Part shown: piece after piece, positions 42,879-50,985 of the stretch
Layout of the letters: each line of letters opens with the position of its first letter
How positions within the stretch are numbered: the first letter of the stretch is position 1
Assembly: GCF_017639855.1 (NCBI RefSeq)
Contig: NZ_CP072115.1
Span: 186,001-250,000 of the forward strand
Length of the DNA stretch: 64,000 nt
Direction: 5' to 3'
DNA from: Streptococcus sp. zg-86
Lineage (GTDB): Bacteria > Bacillota > Bacilli > Lactobacillales > Streptococcaceae
The notes under the pieces: model-generated
Seen by the model: only the letters and a program-made list of their open reading frames with translations
Told to the model about the DNA's origin: nothing
The model's database searches: none
Translations under genes and position numbers: made by a program

Positions 42879-43050
42879 TTGAACCCGGGCTACGGACTGT
42901 GCCAAAAAGAGACATAGCTGTTCCAGCATAGCTGGCTTACAGATATGGCTACCTTTAGGTATAGATTTTTCTAGAACGTAAACATCCGTTGTCAAATCTT
43001 CTATTTTGATTTTATCCGTTTAACGCCCTTTGTATCTTAACAGAAAGGAA
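42879..43050 (+). repeat. R-family repeat, long form A
   Basis: Starts TTGAACCCGGGCTACGG and ends CGCCCTTTGTATCTTAA, then CAGAAAGGAA. Extra arms CCAGCATAGCTGG and GGCTACCTTTAGGTA. Nearly identical to 43249-43420, so one is a recent duplicate. Confidence 0.85.
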
Positions 43051-43054
43051 CTAA

Positions 43055-43107
43055 ATTGAACGCGAGCGGAAAGCTTGTTCCTGTTCCAATATTTTACAAG
43101 AAAGGAT
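43055..43107 (+). repeat. Short deleted R-family repeat
   Basis: TTGAACGCGAGCGG ... TTTTACAAGAAAGGA; only the ends are kept. Confidence 0.5.
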
Positions 43108-43122
43108 AGATGGTTTCAGTAA

Positions 43123-43233
43123 TTGAACCCGCCTAACATCTATGTCAAAAAGACAAACGTTTCCTAGACGCAAGCGTCTTCGTCACAGTTACTATTTTGA
43201 CTTTGCTCAATCTACATTTTTAATAGAAAGGAA
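43123..43233 (+). repeat. R-family repeat, short form B
   Basis: TTGAACCCGCCTAACATC, GTCAAAAAGACAAACG, GACGCAAGCGTCTTCGTCAC, CTATTTTGACTTTG, ending TTTTTAATAGAAAGGAA. Pairing runs almost its full length. Confidence 0.8.
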
Positions 43234-43248
43234 TACAAACGTTCTTAA

Positions 43249-43420
43249 CTGAACCCGGGCTACGGACTGTGCCAAAAAGAGACATAGCTGTTCCAGCATA
43301 GCTGGCTTACAGATATGGCTACCTTTAGGTATAGATTTTCCTAGGACATAAACGTCCGTTGTTAGATCTTCTATTTTGGCTTTGTCCGCTTAACGCCCTT
43401 TGTATCTTAACAGAAAGGAA
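43249..43420 (+). repeat. R-family repeat, long form A, second copy
   Basis: Same 172-bp length as 42879-43050 with only scattered differences (for example TTTTCCTAGGACATAAACG against TTTTTCTAGAACGTAAACA). Ends in CAGAAAGGAA. Confidence 0.85.
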
Positions 43421-43528
43421 ATGAACCCGCCCTAACGTCTGTGTCAAAAAGACAAATGTTTCCTATACGCAAGCGTCTTCGTCACATTTGCTATTTTGAC
43501 TTTGCCGTTTACGGGCTTGGTATCTTAA
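43421..43528 (+). repeat. R-family repeat, short form B, abutting the dnaJ start codon
   Basis: 108 bp from ATGAACCCGCCCTAACG to GGGCTTGGTATCTTAA; the dnaJ ATG is the next base. CCCG/CGGG, AACG/CGTT, GTCAAAA/TTTTGAC and CAAATGT/ACATTTG pair in nested order, giving one long hairpin with its base between AGAAAGGAA (43412-43420) and the ATG. Confidence 0.85.
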
Positions 43529-44659
43529 ATGAACAATACAGAATTTTACGATCGTCTGGGGGTGTCAAAAGATGCGTCTCAGGATGAAATCAAAAAGGCT
43601 TATCGGAAAATGTCCAAGAAGTACCACCCTGATATCAATAAGGAGGCTGGTGCGGAGCAAAAATATAAGGACATTCAAGAGGCTTATGAAACGCTTAGTG
43701 ATGCCCAAAAACGCGCTAGCTATGATCAATTTGGAGCTGCTGGTGCCCAAGGTGGTTTCGGTGGCGGAGGCTTTAGTGGCTTTGACGGTTCAGGTTTTGG
43801 AGGATTTGAAGATATTTTCTCTAGCTTCTTTGGAGGTGGTGGAGGAAGTCGCAATCCAAATGCACCGCGTCAAGGAGATGATCTTCAATACCGAATTAAC
43901 TTGAAATTTGAAGAGGCGATTTTTGGGGCAGAAAAAGAAGTTAGCTACAATCGTGAGGCGACCTGTCGAACTTGTACAGGTTCTGGTGCGAAACCAGGCA
44001 CCAGTCCGGTCACTTGTGGTCGCTGTCATGGTGCTGGAGTCATTAATGTGGACACCCAAACACCGCTTGGTATGATGCGCCGCCAGGTAACCTGTGATGT
44101 CTGTCATGGTCGTGGAAAAGAAATCAAAGATCCATGTCATACTTGTCATGGTACTGGTCATGAAAAGCAGGCTCATACAGTTACTGTAAAAGTTCCGGCT
44201 GGTGTAGAAACAGGACAGAAAATTCGTCTTGCAGGTCAAGGAGAAGCAGGCTTTAATGGTGGCCCTTACGGCGATCTCTTTGTTGTCATTCAAGTTCAGG
44301 CTTCAGACAAGTTTGAACGTGATGGTACGACCATTCACTATAAATTAAATTTAAACTTTGTTCAGGCTGCATTGGGGGATACGGTACATGTACCGACAGT
44401 CCATGGTGATGTCGATTTGGTGATTCCTGAGGGCACGCAAACGGGCAAGAAATTCCGCTTAAAAGGAAAAGGGGCACCGAGTCTGCGTGGAGGTGTTGTT
44501 GGTGATCAATACGTGACTGTCAATATCGTCACGCCAACTAATCTCAATGAAAAGCAAAAAGCAGCTTTGAAAGAGTTTGCGGCAGCAGGAAATATCTCTG
44601 TTCATCCACAGAAAAAAGGATTTTTTGATAAGGTCAAAGACGCCTTTGATGATTTATAA
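43529..44659 (+). CDS. dnaJ: Chaperone protein DnaJ
   Basis: Co-chaperone of 376 residues. J domain with HPD (KYHPDINKE), Gly/Phe-rich linker, four zinc repeats (CRTCTGSG, CGRCHGAG, CDVCHGRG, CHTCHGTG) and the C-terminal substrate domain. The ATG has no Shine-Dalgarno directly upstream, because an R repeat ends there; the nearest AGAAAGGA lies 108 bp back at the other foot of the repeat hairpin. It is 1.2 kb away from dnaK, far more than usual. Confidence 0.95.
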   Translation: MNNTEFYDRLGVSKDASQDEIKKAYRKMSKKYHPDINKEAGAEQKYKDIQEAYETLSDAQKRASYDQFGAAGAQGGFGGGGFSGFDGSGFGGFEDIFSSFFGGGGGSRNPNAPRQGDDLQYRINLKFEEAIFGAEKEVSYNREATCRTCTGSGAKPGTSPVTCGRCHGAGVINVDTQTPLGMMRRQVTCDVCHGRGKEIKDPCHTCHGTGHEKQAHTVTVKVPAGVETGQKIRLAGQGEAGFNGGPYGDLFVVIQVQASDKFERDGTTIHYKLNLNFVQAALGDTVHVPTVHGDVDLVIPEGTQTGKKFRLKGKGAPSLRGGVVGDQYVTVNIVTPTNLNEKQKAALKEFAAAGNISVHPQKKGFFDKVKDAFDDL

Positions 44660-44684
44660 AAAACGAATTTGAGATACGATGCAA

Positions 44685-44707
44685 GGAACCTCTTATAAGG
44701 AGGTTCT
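44685..44707. repeat. Left copy of the dnaJ terminator hairpin flanking the S element
   Basis: GGAACCTC-TTATAA-GGAGGTTCT, identical over 23 bp to 44984-45006. Confidence 0.85.
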
Positions 44708-44983
44708 CAGCTTGAAGAAAAAGTCTTTTTATTGCCACCGTCCTCATGTGCTTTCGGACATCAGCGACTTCCTTCGGAATTCCATGATTCATCTTCGAGT
44801 CTAAGGTCTCGAAGATGCCGAATGACAGAAAACGTTATTAAATGAACGTTTTCTGTCACTTTTAGCACGGCGGAGGTGGCGGTATTGTGCTCGCTACGCT
44901 CACAAATTTTCTAACCTTAAAACTACAGAAAATTAAATATCATTGTAATGTTTTTCTGAATTGTGCGGTTTGTCTACATTCTG
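44708..44983 (+). repeat. S-family structured element, complete copy 1
   Basis: 276 bp from CAGCTTGAAG to GTCTACATTCTG, flanked by 23-bp duplications. Features in order: GCCACC...GGTGGC closing stem (44734 with 44880), GTGCTTTCGGACATCAGCGA, CTTCCTTCGGAATTCC, hairpin ATCTTCGAG/CTCGAAGAT (8-nt loop), 14-bp hairpin TGACAGAAAACGTT/AACGTTTTCTGTCA (8-nt loop), CTTTTAGCACGG, GCTCGCTACGCTC, and a CAGAAAA/TTTTCTG hairpin at the end. No reading frame. Confidence 0.8.
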
Positions 44984-45012
44984 GGAACCTCTTATAAGGA
45001 GGTTCTTTTTTG
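44984..45012 (+). terminator. dnaJ terminator (right copy, with T tract)
   Basis: GGAACCTC-TTATAA-GGAGGTTC followed by TTTTTT. The left copy at 44685 lacks the T tract, so the element split or duplicated the original terminator. Confidence 0.8.
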
Positions 45013-45131
45013 TTCGGACGAGGGGAGTTAGTTACAATAATGTAAATACGGGCATTTTATTAAGCGAGAGAGATGTAAGCATCAAATTAAGGAATACATT
45101 GATTGGTGCAACTGCGACAAATCACAAGCAA

Positions 45132-45180
45132 TATAAAAGGGCATATCCGCCTATAAATATATGACTTTATGCCCGGATAA
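45132..45180 (-). terminator. Terminator of the ABC permease gene
   Basis: On the minus strand GGGCATA, 22-nt loop, TATGCCC, then TTTTATATT. 45013-45131 shows no credible gene. Confidence 0.65.
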
Positions 45181-45191
45181 CACCTATTTTA

Positions 45192-45920
45192 CTAGAAAAA
45201 TTTTAACTTAGACAAAGAATGTCTTCTGTTTATTTCCAGAGATTTACTTTTCTTTATTGCTAAGAAAGCAAGTAGACTTAAGCAGATATTCCAAATAATT
45301 AAGATTTTAATAGAAGTATCGCTAATTGAAAATTCTGGGTCAGTGAAAAAGTTCGTGTAGGCTCCCATGAAGCTGCAATCTACAACCTTTTTTAAGCTAT
45401 CTTTTATGCCTGAAAACATTGGTAATAATGCTACAATAAACGTGATCGGTAATCCATTGATTTGGGCTTGTGATTGAGTGGATGACAGCAATCCAATACA
45501 CATGTTCATCAACATCACTGCTAAAGAAGTTAACAATATGACTACGGAATATTCTAAATACAAATCGTCTATATTTGATTCTGTTAAAATGGGAAACACA
45601 GTCATAGTAACGATTGTAACAATAATGGGAGGGATAAGGACAGATAAGATATATTCGTTGTATCGAACACCGCTTAAAATCAATGTTTTTAAAATATTTT
45701 TTTCTTTCTCTTCTGAAATGATGGTTGAAATCATATTTCCAATAGATATTGAAATTGCCATTGATAAGCATGCAAACATCAACTTCATACCGGTCAATCC
45801 TACAATGTTTTTATACAGTAGCACGAGTATGAATGGTAATAAAATTTGGACAAGTAAATTCTTATTAGTCATTAAAATCTGATTTCTTAGCCAAATCAAA
45901 GCTTTCATTCGTTTAAACAT
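45192..45920 (-). CDS. ABC-2 type transporter permease
   Basis: Membrane protein of 242 residues with six hydrophobic segments (for example LLVQILLPFILVLLY; SVLIPPIIVTIVTMTVF). Overlaps the ATPase gene upstream by 8 nt, so the two are one exporter. Probably exports a peptide, lipid or drug; substrate unknown. This trio is richer in A+T than its neighbours. Confidence 0.85.
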   Translation of the reverse strand: MFKRMKALIWLRNQILMTNKNLLVQILLPFILVLLYKNIVGLTGMKLMFACLSMAISISIGNMISTIISEEKEKNILKTLILSGVRYNEYILSVLIPPIIVTIVTMTVFPILTESNIDDLYLEYSVVILLTSLAVMLMNMCIGLLSSTQSQAQINGLPITFIVALLPMFSGIKDSLKKVVDCSFMGAYTNFFTDPEFSISDTSIKILIIWNICLSLLAFLAIKKSKSLEINRRHSLSKLKFF

Positions 45921-46749
45921 TTAATTTCTCCCCTGTAAGCTGTATAAAAATATCCTCTAGTGTTGGTTCACAAGAATGAACTGCTACAACATTCGCTAAG
46001 TCTAATCCTTCAAATTCTGAGAAAGTCAGTTCTTTTTCTTCAAAATTTGAGTAGGTTAACTTTAATTTTTTGCTTGTATTGTATTTTTGGATAATCTCTT
46101 TTGGTACACCTGCTTCTACTAATTTTCCTTTGTTTAGTAGAACTAATTCATCGCAAAGTAAGGTCGCCTCACTCATATCATGTGTTGTTAAAAAAATAGA
46201 TGTTCCCTGATTTTTCAAATCAATCAATAGTTTGTGAATAGATTGAGAAGTTGTTGGATCTAGACCACTTGTAGGCTCATCAAGAAATAAAACTTTTGGC
46301 TTATTTATCAAGGCTCGAGTTAGTAACATTCGCTGTTTCATTCCTGTTGATAATTTTTCGGCAGGTATTTTTTTGCTCTCATACAATCCTACTTTTTGCA
46401 AAAGTTCATCTATTTTTTCATTGTTTACACCATATAATTTGCCGTAAAATTGTAGATTTTTTTCTAGTGAAAGTTTTTCGTAAAATCCACTCTTATCGCT
46501 AACGATTCCGATTTTCTCAAAATCATCTGCAGTTATATTCCGAGAATCTTTTTGAAAAATTTCGGCGATTCCTTGTTCTTGTGCTAATTGTCCTGTAAGA
46601 ATATGAATCATAGTTGTTTTGCCAGAACCAGATGGACCCAAAAAACCAAAAATCATTCCTTCCTTTATCTTAAAACTGATAGCATCTAAAGCAATCTTCG
46701 TTCCAAATTTTTTTACAATATTTTTTACTTCAATCGTAGTGCTAGTCAT
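45913..46749 (-). CDS. ABC transporter ATP-binding protein
   Basis: ATPase of 278 residues: Walker A GPSGSGKT (near 38), signature LSTGMKQR, Walker B VLFLDEPTSGLD, switch His in LTTHDMSEA. CcmA/bacitracin-exporter-like class. Start ATG with GGAAGG upstream. A -10 TATAAT is about 40 nt before it, behind the regulator's terminator. Confidence 0.93.
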   Translation of the reverse strand: MTSTTIEVKNIVKKFGTKIALDAISFKIKEGMIFGFLGPSGSGKTTMIHILTGQLAQEQGIAEIFQKDSRNITADDFEKIGIVSDKSGFYEKLSLEKNLQFYGKLYGVNNEKIDELLQKVGLYESKKIPAEKLSTGMKQRMLLTRALINKPKVLFLDEPTSGLDPTTSQSIHKLLIDLKNQGTSIFLTTHDMSEATLLCDELVLLNKGKLVEAGVPKEIIQKYNTSKKLKLTYSNFEEKELTFSEFEGLDLANVVAVHSCEPTLEDIFIQLTGEKLNV

Positions 46750-46791
46750 ATCAATCCTTCCTTTCTTTATGGTTTTATTATATTGAAAACA

Positions 46792-46826
46792 TAAAAAAGC
46801 AACATGACTTCTAAGTCAGGTTGCCT
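46792..46826 (-). terminator. Terminator of the regulator gene
   Basis: On the minus strand GCAACCTGACTTAGAAGTCATGTTGC, then TTTTTTATG; separates the regulator from the ABC genes. Confidence 0.75.
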
Positions 46827-47707
46827 AAATCTGCCGATTTTTCTTTTTCAAGGTTACTTGCTAACACTGTATCGTTCAGCATTTTTGCGAACATAATCGA
46901 CTTATCGTACGACTCTGTAGCTTTTTCAATGTCTTTCTGTACTTGTAAATAATATTTTGCTTCAAAAGCATAAATAGCAGGCTTATGCTGGAAGTTATTC
47001 GTTGTTTCTATAATTTCTCTAAAGGTTTTTGTGTATAAAAGATACTGATCTGGTTCTATCTGTGTCAGTATAGACAATAATATTTTCTCTAATACATACA
47101 TTCGTTCAAAATCGCTGTAATCAATGTAGGACAGGACTTTTTGTGACAATTCCTCGAAGTAGGTTTTATCCTCCAAATCGATGGCGCAGCAAAAGAGATA
47201 TAAATCAATAATCAGCAAATCATTATAACTGTAGTGCTTCTTTTTTAGAATCTGATGAAGGTATTCCTCGAGTAAACGAATTCCGAACTCAGAATTTCTA
47301 CTTGAAAAAACATCTAATTTAACTTGTAAAACCTCTACCAATAATTGCTCTTCTTCCGGTAGATTGTCGTAGAATTCTTCATAGATTTCATCAAACATTA
47401 ATTCGTGTTGTCTGATTCGCTCCGCATCGCCGTAAGTGTGTGATTTAATCAACTTATTCTTAAGTTCTAAATATCTGTTTGGGATCTCAATCTTATTCCT
47501 ATCGAGTAAATCTTGAACTGGAATTCCAAGCTTTTCTGATAAAAAAATTATTTTAGGTAACGTTACCATTGCTTGGCCGTTCTCTATCCGAGCCAATTGT
47601 CGTATGGTTAACTCTGATTCGTCATCACAAATATCTATTTGCGTAAGGCCTTTGTTTAGTCGTGCCGAACGGATTCTTTTTCCAATCTCAACCTTAATAT
47701 CTCCCAC
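46811..47707 (-). CDS. XRE-type regulator with TPR-like domain (RRNPP-like)
   Basis: Protein of 298 residues: N-terminal helix-turn-helix (IGKRIRSARLNKGLTQIDIC, then LARIENGQAMVTLPKIIFLSEKL) and a long helical C-terminal part like the TPR domains of peptide-sensing Rgg/PlcR regulators. Starts GTG with AGGAGA 10 nt upstream. It sits just before an ABC exporter on the same strand; I saw no adjacent pheromone gene. Confidence 0.8.
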   Translation of the reverse strand: MGDIKVEIGKRIRSARLNKGLTQIDICDDESELTIRQLARIENGQAMVTLPKIIFLSEKLGIPVQDLLDRNKIEIPNRYLELKNKLIKSHTYGDAERIRQHELMFDEIYEEFYDNLPEEEQLLVEVLQVKLDVFSSRNSEFGIRLLEEYLHQILKKKHYSYNDLLIIDLYLFCCAIDLEDKTYFEELSQKVLSYIDYSDFERMYVLEKILLSILTQIEPDQYLLYTKTFREIIETTNNFQHKPAIYAFEAKYYLQVQKDIEKATESYDKSIMFAKMLNDTVLASNLEKEKSADLGNLT

Positions 47708-47802
47708 TATTATGGATTCTCCTGCATTTAGTATATTTTTAATTATACCAAAATTTTAACATTTAGGAATTGTTGTAGAGGCAACTCAAACGTTTTTAAA
47801 CA

Positions 47803-48180
47803 TATAGTGGATTGAGAACTGAACACGGACTAAGAGCTGTGTAAAAAAGAGACGCAGATGTTCCAGCTTTAGCTGGTTACAGTTGAGGCTCCCTTTAGGG
47901 ATAGATTTCCTTGTGTTCATCGAACACATCGTCCATCTCCTATCTTACCGTAGCTGTTACGAGCTTGCTCGTTCTACAGATACGGATGCCCTATGGGTAT
48001 ACTTTGCTCTTGACGTCCTTTGTATCTTATGAAGGAATAGGATAAGGCAAGGAGTTGCAGATAGAACTAGGCGTTAATTGAGGATTACTCCATAATCCCT
48101 ATTTCCAACCTTCAACAGTCCACTGGACTATTGAAGCAAAGCGACTGAACGATGTCCTAACCTTTATTCAATTCACTATA
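47803..48180. repeat. M-family (BOX-like) element interrupted by an R repeat
   Basis: Ends TATAGTGGATTGA and TTCAATTCACTATA. Without the R insertion it is about 165 bp and is the near-complete complement of the 164-bp element at 50737-50900. Confidence 0.85.
47819..48031 (+). repeat. R-family repeat inserted in an M element
   Basis: 213 bp from CTGAACACGGACTAAG to CCTTTGTATCTTATG, lying between GATTGAGA and AAGGAATAGG, which are continuous in the intact M copy. Extra arms include CCAGCTTTAGCTGG and GGCTCCCTTTAGGGAT. 48181-48290 before the amidase shows nothing but its ribosome site. Confidence 0.85.
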
Positions 48181-48290
48181 GTTTATTTCTTTTTTATTTA
48201 GCAAGTCGGACTTGCTGAATTTTCTATTTCGTGATAGGCTAGCATTCAGAGGACAGAATGGCTAAATGAGGTTTAAAAAGGAGAAGAGTA

Positions 48291-49745
48291 ATGTACCAAG
48301 ATGCGACAGCTATGGCAGAGGCTATTAGAAGCGGCGTGGTGTCAGCGGAAGAATGTGTTAAAGCAAGTATTGACAAGATTGAGGAATTGAACCCAGTTCT
48401 GAATGCAGTTGTAAGCACTCAATATGAGCGAGCGTTGGAGCAAGCAAGAAATGTGAAAAAAGATAATCAGCCCTTTGCAGGTGTTCCGATTCTGTTAAAA
48501 GATTTAGGCCAAGAACAGGAAGGGGAATTATCCACATCTGGCTCTCGCTTATTTACTCATTATAGGGCACAAAAGAGTGACCTTTATACGCAGCGGATGG
48601 AAGCGCTAGGTTTTATTGTGCTAGGACGAACTAATACGCCAGAGTTTGGTTTTAAGAATATTTCAGATAGCCAAGTGCATGGGTCTGTGAATTTACCGAT
48701 GGATGTGACGCGAAATGCAGGTGGATCAAGTGGTGGTTCGGCAGCTGCTGTCGCTTCTGGTATGGTGCCTCTAGCGGGTGCCTCAGATGGTGGTGGTTCT
48801 ATCCGTATTCCTGCTAGTTTCAATGGTTTAATTGGTTTAAAGACTAGTCGAGGACGGATACCAGTTGGGCCTTCCTCTTACCGCGGTTGGCAAGGGGCTT
48901 CTGTCCATTTTGCCTTGACCAAATCAATTCGAGATACCAAGCGACTACTCTATCATTTGCAGACCTATCAAGTGGAGGCACCTTTCCCTTTGCAAACCCT
49001 ATCTTGGGATTGTCTGTTCGCTCCAGAAAAAAGATCGCTCAAAATTGCCTTTTCGCTCAAATCCCCCATTGGAACGCAGGTAGAAAAAGAAGCGCAGGAG
49101 GCTGTTTTAAGTATATTGCCCCTCTTGGAGCAACTGGGGCATCAAGTGGTTGAATTGACGAGAGATCCGCTAGATGGGATAGAAGCTATTCGTTCTTATT
49201 ACATGATGAATAGTGTTGAAACGGCACAGATGTTTGTGGAAATTGAACGTAGTTTGGGGCGCAAGGCGACAATTGATGATATGGAGTTGATGACCTGGGC
49301 GATTTACCGTAGTGGATTAACGATTCCAGCCCATCGTTATAGTCATATTTTACAGGACTGGGATCAATACAGTGCAAAAATGGCAGCTTTTCATCAACAG
49401 TATGATGTCTTGTTGACTCCTACGGTAGCAAATGCTGCTCCCAAACATGGTCAATTTGCATTAGACAAACACATAGAAGAAAAGCTACGGAATATGGATG
49501 ACTATGAGATGGAGGAGCAGCAAGAATTGATTTGGCAAATGTTTGAAGCAGCTTTAGCTTGGACTCCATTTACTGCACAGGCTAATTTAACAGGTCAACC
49601 GTCTATCAGTTTACCGGTCTATCAAACAGCTCAAGGCCTGCCAATTGGTGTCCAACTAACAGCCGCTAAAGGGCGTGAGGATATTCTTCTATCGCTGGCA
49701 GAAGAGCTTGAAAATGAAGGAAAATGGTTTGGAAAAGCGCTTTAA
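48291..49745 (+). CDS. Amidase family protein
   Basis: Amidase-signature enzyme of 484 residues. The Ser-Ser-Lys triad is in PILLKDLG (Lys), GGSSGGSAAAVASG and GGSIRIPAS. Not GatA, whose operon partners are absent. It lies before amino-acid ABC genes and may free ammonia or an amino acid from an imported amide. AAGGAG precedes the ATG. Confidence 0.85.
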   Translation: MYQDATAMAEAIRSGVVSAEECVKASIDKIEELNPVLNAVVSTQYERALEQARNVKKDNQPFAGVPILLKDLGQEQEGELSTSGSRLFTHYRAQKSDLYTQRMEALGFIVLGRTNTPEFGFKNISDSQVHGSVNLPMDVTRNAGGSSGGSAAAVASGMVPLAGASDGGGSIRIPASFNGLIGLKTSRGRIPVGPSSYRGWQGASVHFALTKSIRDTKRLLYHLQTYQVEAPFPLQTLSWDCLFAPEKRSLKIAFSLKSPIGTQVEKEAQEAVLSILPLLEQLGHQVVELTRDPLDGIEAIRSYYMMNSVETAQMFVEIERSLGRKATIDDMELMTWAIYRSGLTIPAHRYSHILQDWDQYSAKMAAFHQQYDVLLTPTVANAAPKHGQFALDKHIEEKLRNMDDYEMEEQQELIWQMFEAALAWTPFTAQANLTGQPSISLPVYQTAQGLPIGVQLTAAKGREDILLSLAEELENEGKWFGKAL

Positions 49746-49852
49746 ATTTTCAGTTAAAATAATTGCTAAAAGTATGTTGTTGTGTTACCATTTTCGTGTA
49801 TGTTTTTTGACCTTGAGATAGAGGTTATTCAAACAATAAAAAGGAGATTTTT

Positions 49853-50731
49853 ATGTTGAAAAAATTACTAGCCTCAGCTGTACTTGTATCCTCCTTGGCA
49901 TTAGCTGCGTGTTCTGGAAATGCAGAAAAAACATCTTCTGCAAATCAGACAGAATGGGATCGTATTAAAGAGGCAGGAGTGTTGAAAGTTGCAACCCCAG
50001 GAACGCTTTATCCAACGTCTTACCATAATGATGACAATGAGTTAGTTGGATATGAAATTGATATGCTCAATGAAATTGGTAAGCGATTAGATATTAAAGT
50101 TGAATACCAAGAAATTGGTGTTGCGGAAGCCTTTACATCTGTCGATAGTGGAAAAGTTGATATCGCTGTGAATAACTTTGATACGACAAAAGAACGGTTA
50201 GAAAAATACAATTTCTCTACTCCATATAAATACTCTATTGGCGGTATGATTGTTCGTGAAGACGGTTCATCAGGTATTGAAGCAGCTGATTTGAGCGATT
50301 GGAAAGGTAAAAAAGCTGGAGGCGGTGCTGGTACTCAGTACATGAAAATTGCAGAGAAATTAGGTGCAGAGCCTGTAATCTATGATAATGTTACGAATGA
50401 TGTCTACTTGCGCGATGTGTCAACAGGTCGTACAGACTTTATTCCAAACGATTATTATACTCAAGTGATTGCGGTAAAATATATTACACAACAATTCCCA
50501 GATATTAAGGTGAAAATGGGAACGGCTAAATACAATCCGACTGAGCAAGGAATTGTGATGAGTAAGGTTGATACGAGCCTAAAAGAAAAGCTAGATGAAG
50601 TCCTCAAAGCGATGAAAGAAGATGGGACGCTCAAGGCAATTTCTGAAAAATACTATGCTGGTCAAGACTTGACAGAGCCTGAAAAAGGAGTAGAAAGTTT
50701 ACCAGTTATTGATACATCAGACGTCAAATAG
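49853..50731 (+). CDS. Amino acid ABC transporter substrate-binding lipoprotein
   Basis: Family 3 solute-binding protein of 292 residues. Lipoprotein signal ending ALAACSGN (lipidated Cys near 20). Binding domain begins WDRIKEAGVLKVATPGTLYP and includes the cystine/polar amino acid-type VNNFDTTKERLEKYNFS. AAGGAG upstream of ATG. The permease follows after an M element. Confidence 0.9.
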   Translation: MLKKLLASAVLVSSLALAACSGNAEKTSSANQTEWDRIKEAGVLKVATPGTLYPTSYHNDDNELVGYEIDMLNEIGKRLDIKVEYQEIGVAEAFTSVDSGKVDIAVNNFDTTKERLEKYNFSTPYKYSIGGMIVREDGSSGIEAADLSDWKGKKAGGGAGTQYMKIAEKLGAEPVIYDNVTNDVYLRDVSTGRTDFIPNDYYTQVIAVKYITQQFPDIKVKMGTAKYNPTEQGIVMSKVDTSLKEKLDEVLKAMKEDGTLKAISEKYYAGQDLTEPEKGVESLPVIDTSDVK

Positions 50732-50736
50732 ATTTG

Positions 50737-50900
50737 TATAGTGAATTGAATAAAGGTTAGGACATCGTTCAGTCGCTTTGCTTCAATAGTCCAGTGGACT
50801 GTTGAAGGTTGGAAATAGGGATTATGGAGTAATCCTCAATTAACGCCTAGTTCTATCTGCGGCTCCTTACCTTTTCCTATTCCTTTCTCAATCCACTATA
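50737..50900. repeat. M-family (BOX-like) element, intact copy
   Basis: 164 bp with inverted ends TATAGTGAATTGA and TCAATCCACTATA. Modules: CTTCAATAGTCC/GGACTGTTGAAG, TTGGAAATAGG, GGATTATGGAGTAATCC. Separates the binding-protein and permease genes. Confidence 0.85.
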
Positions 50901-50985
50901 GCAAGAGAATACATGGGAGTGAAGAAAAACTAGTTTGAATCGAACTGGGAATTTCCGCTCCCTTTTCGATGGTGGAGGAGAAAAC

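Noticed and set aside
42738..42995. Minus-strand frame in the dnaK-dnaJ gap
   Set aside because: Lies over R repeats with no ribosome site; the repeats explain the sequence and the frame is not kept in the sister copy.
39201..43528. Possible CRISPR array
   Set aside because: Repeats are long, imperfect, of both orientations and lack unique spacers of regular length; no cas genes in the window.
44961..45164. A 67-codon frame after the dnaJ terminator
   Set aside because: Its first third is the end of the S element and the terminator hairpin; there is no ribosome site, and the codon use is not gene-like. At most a relic.
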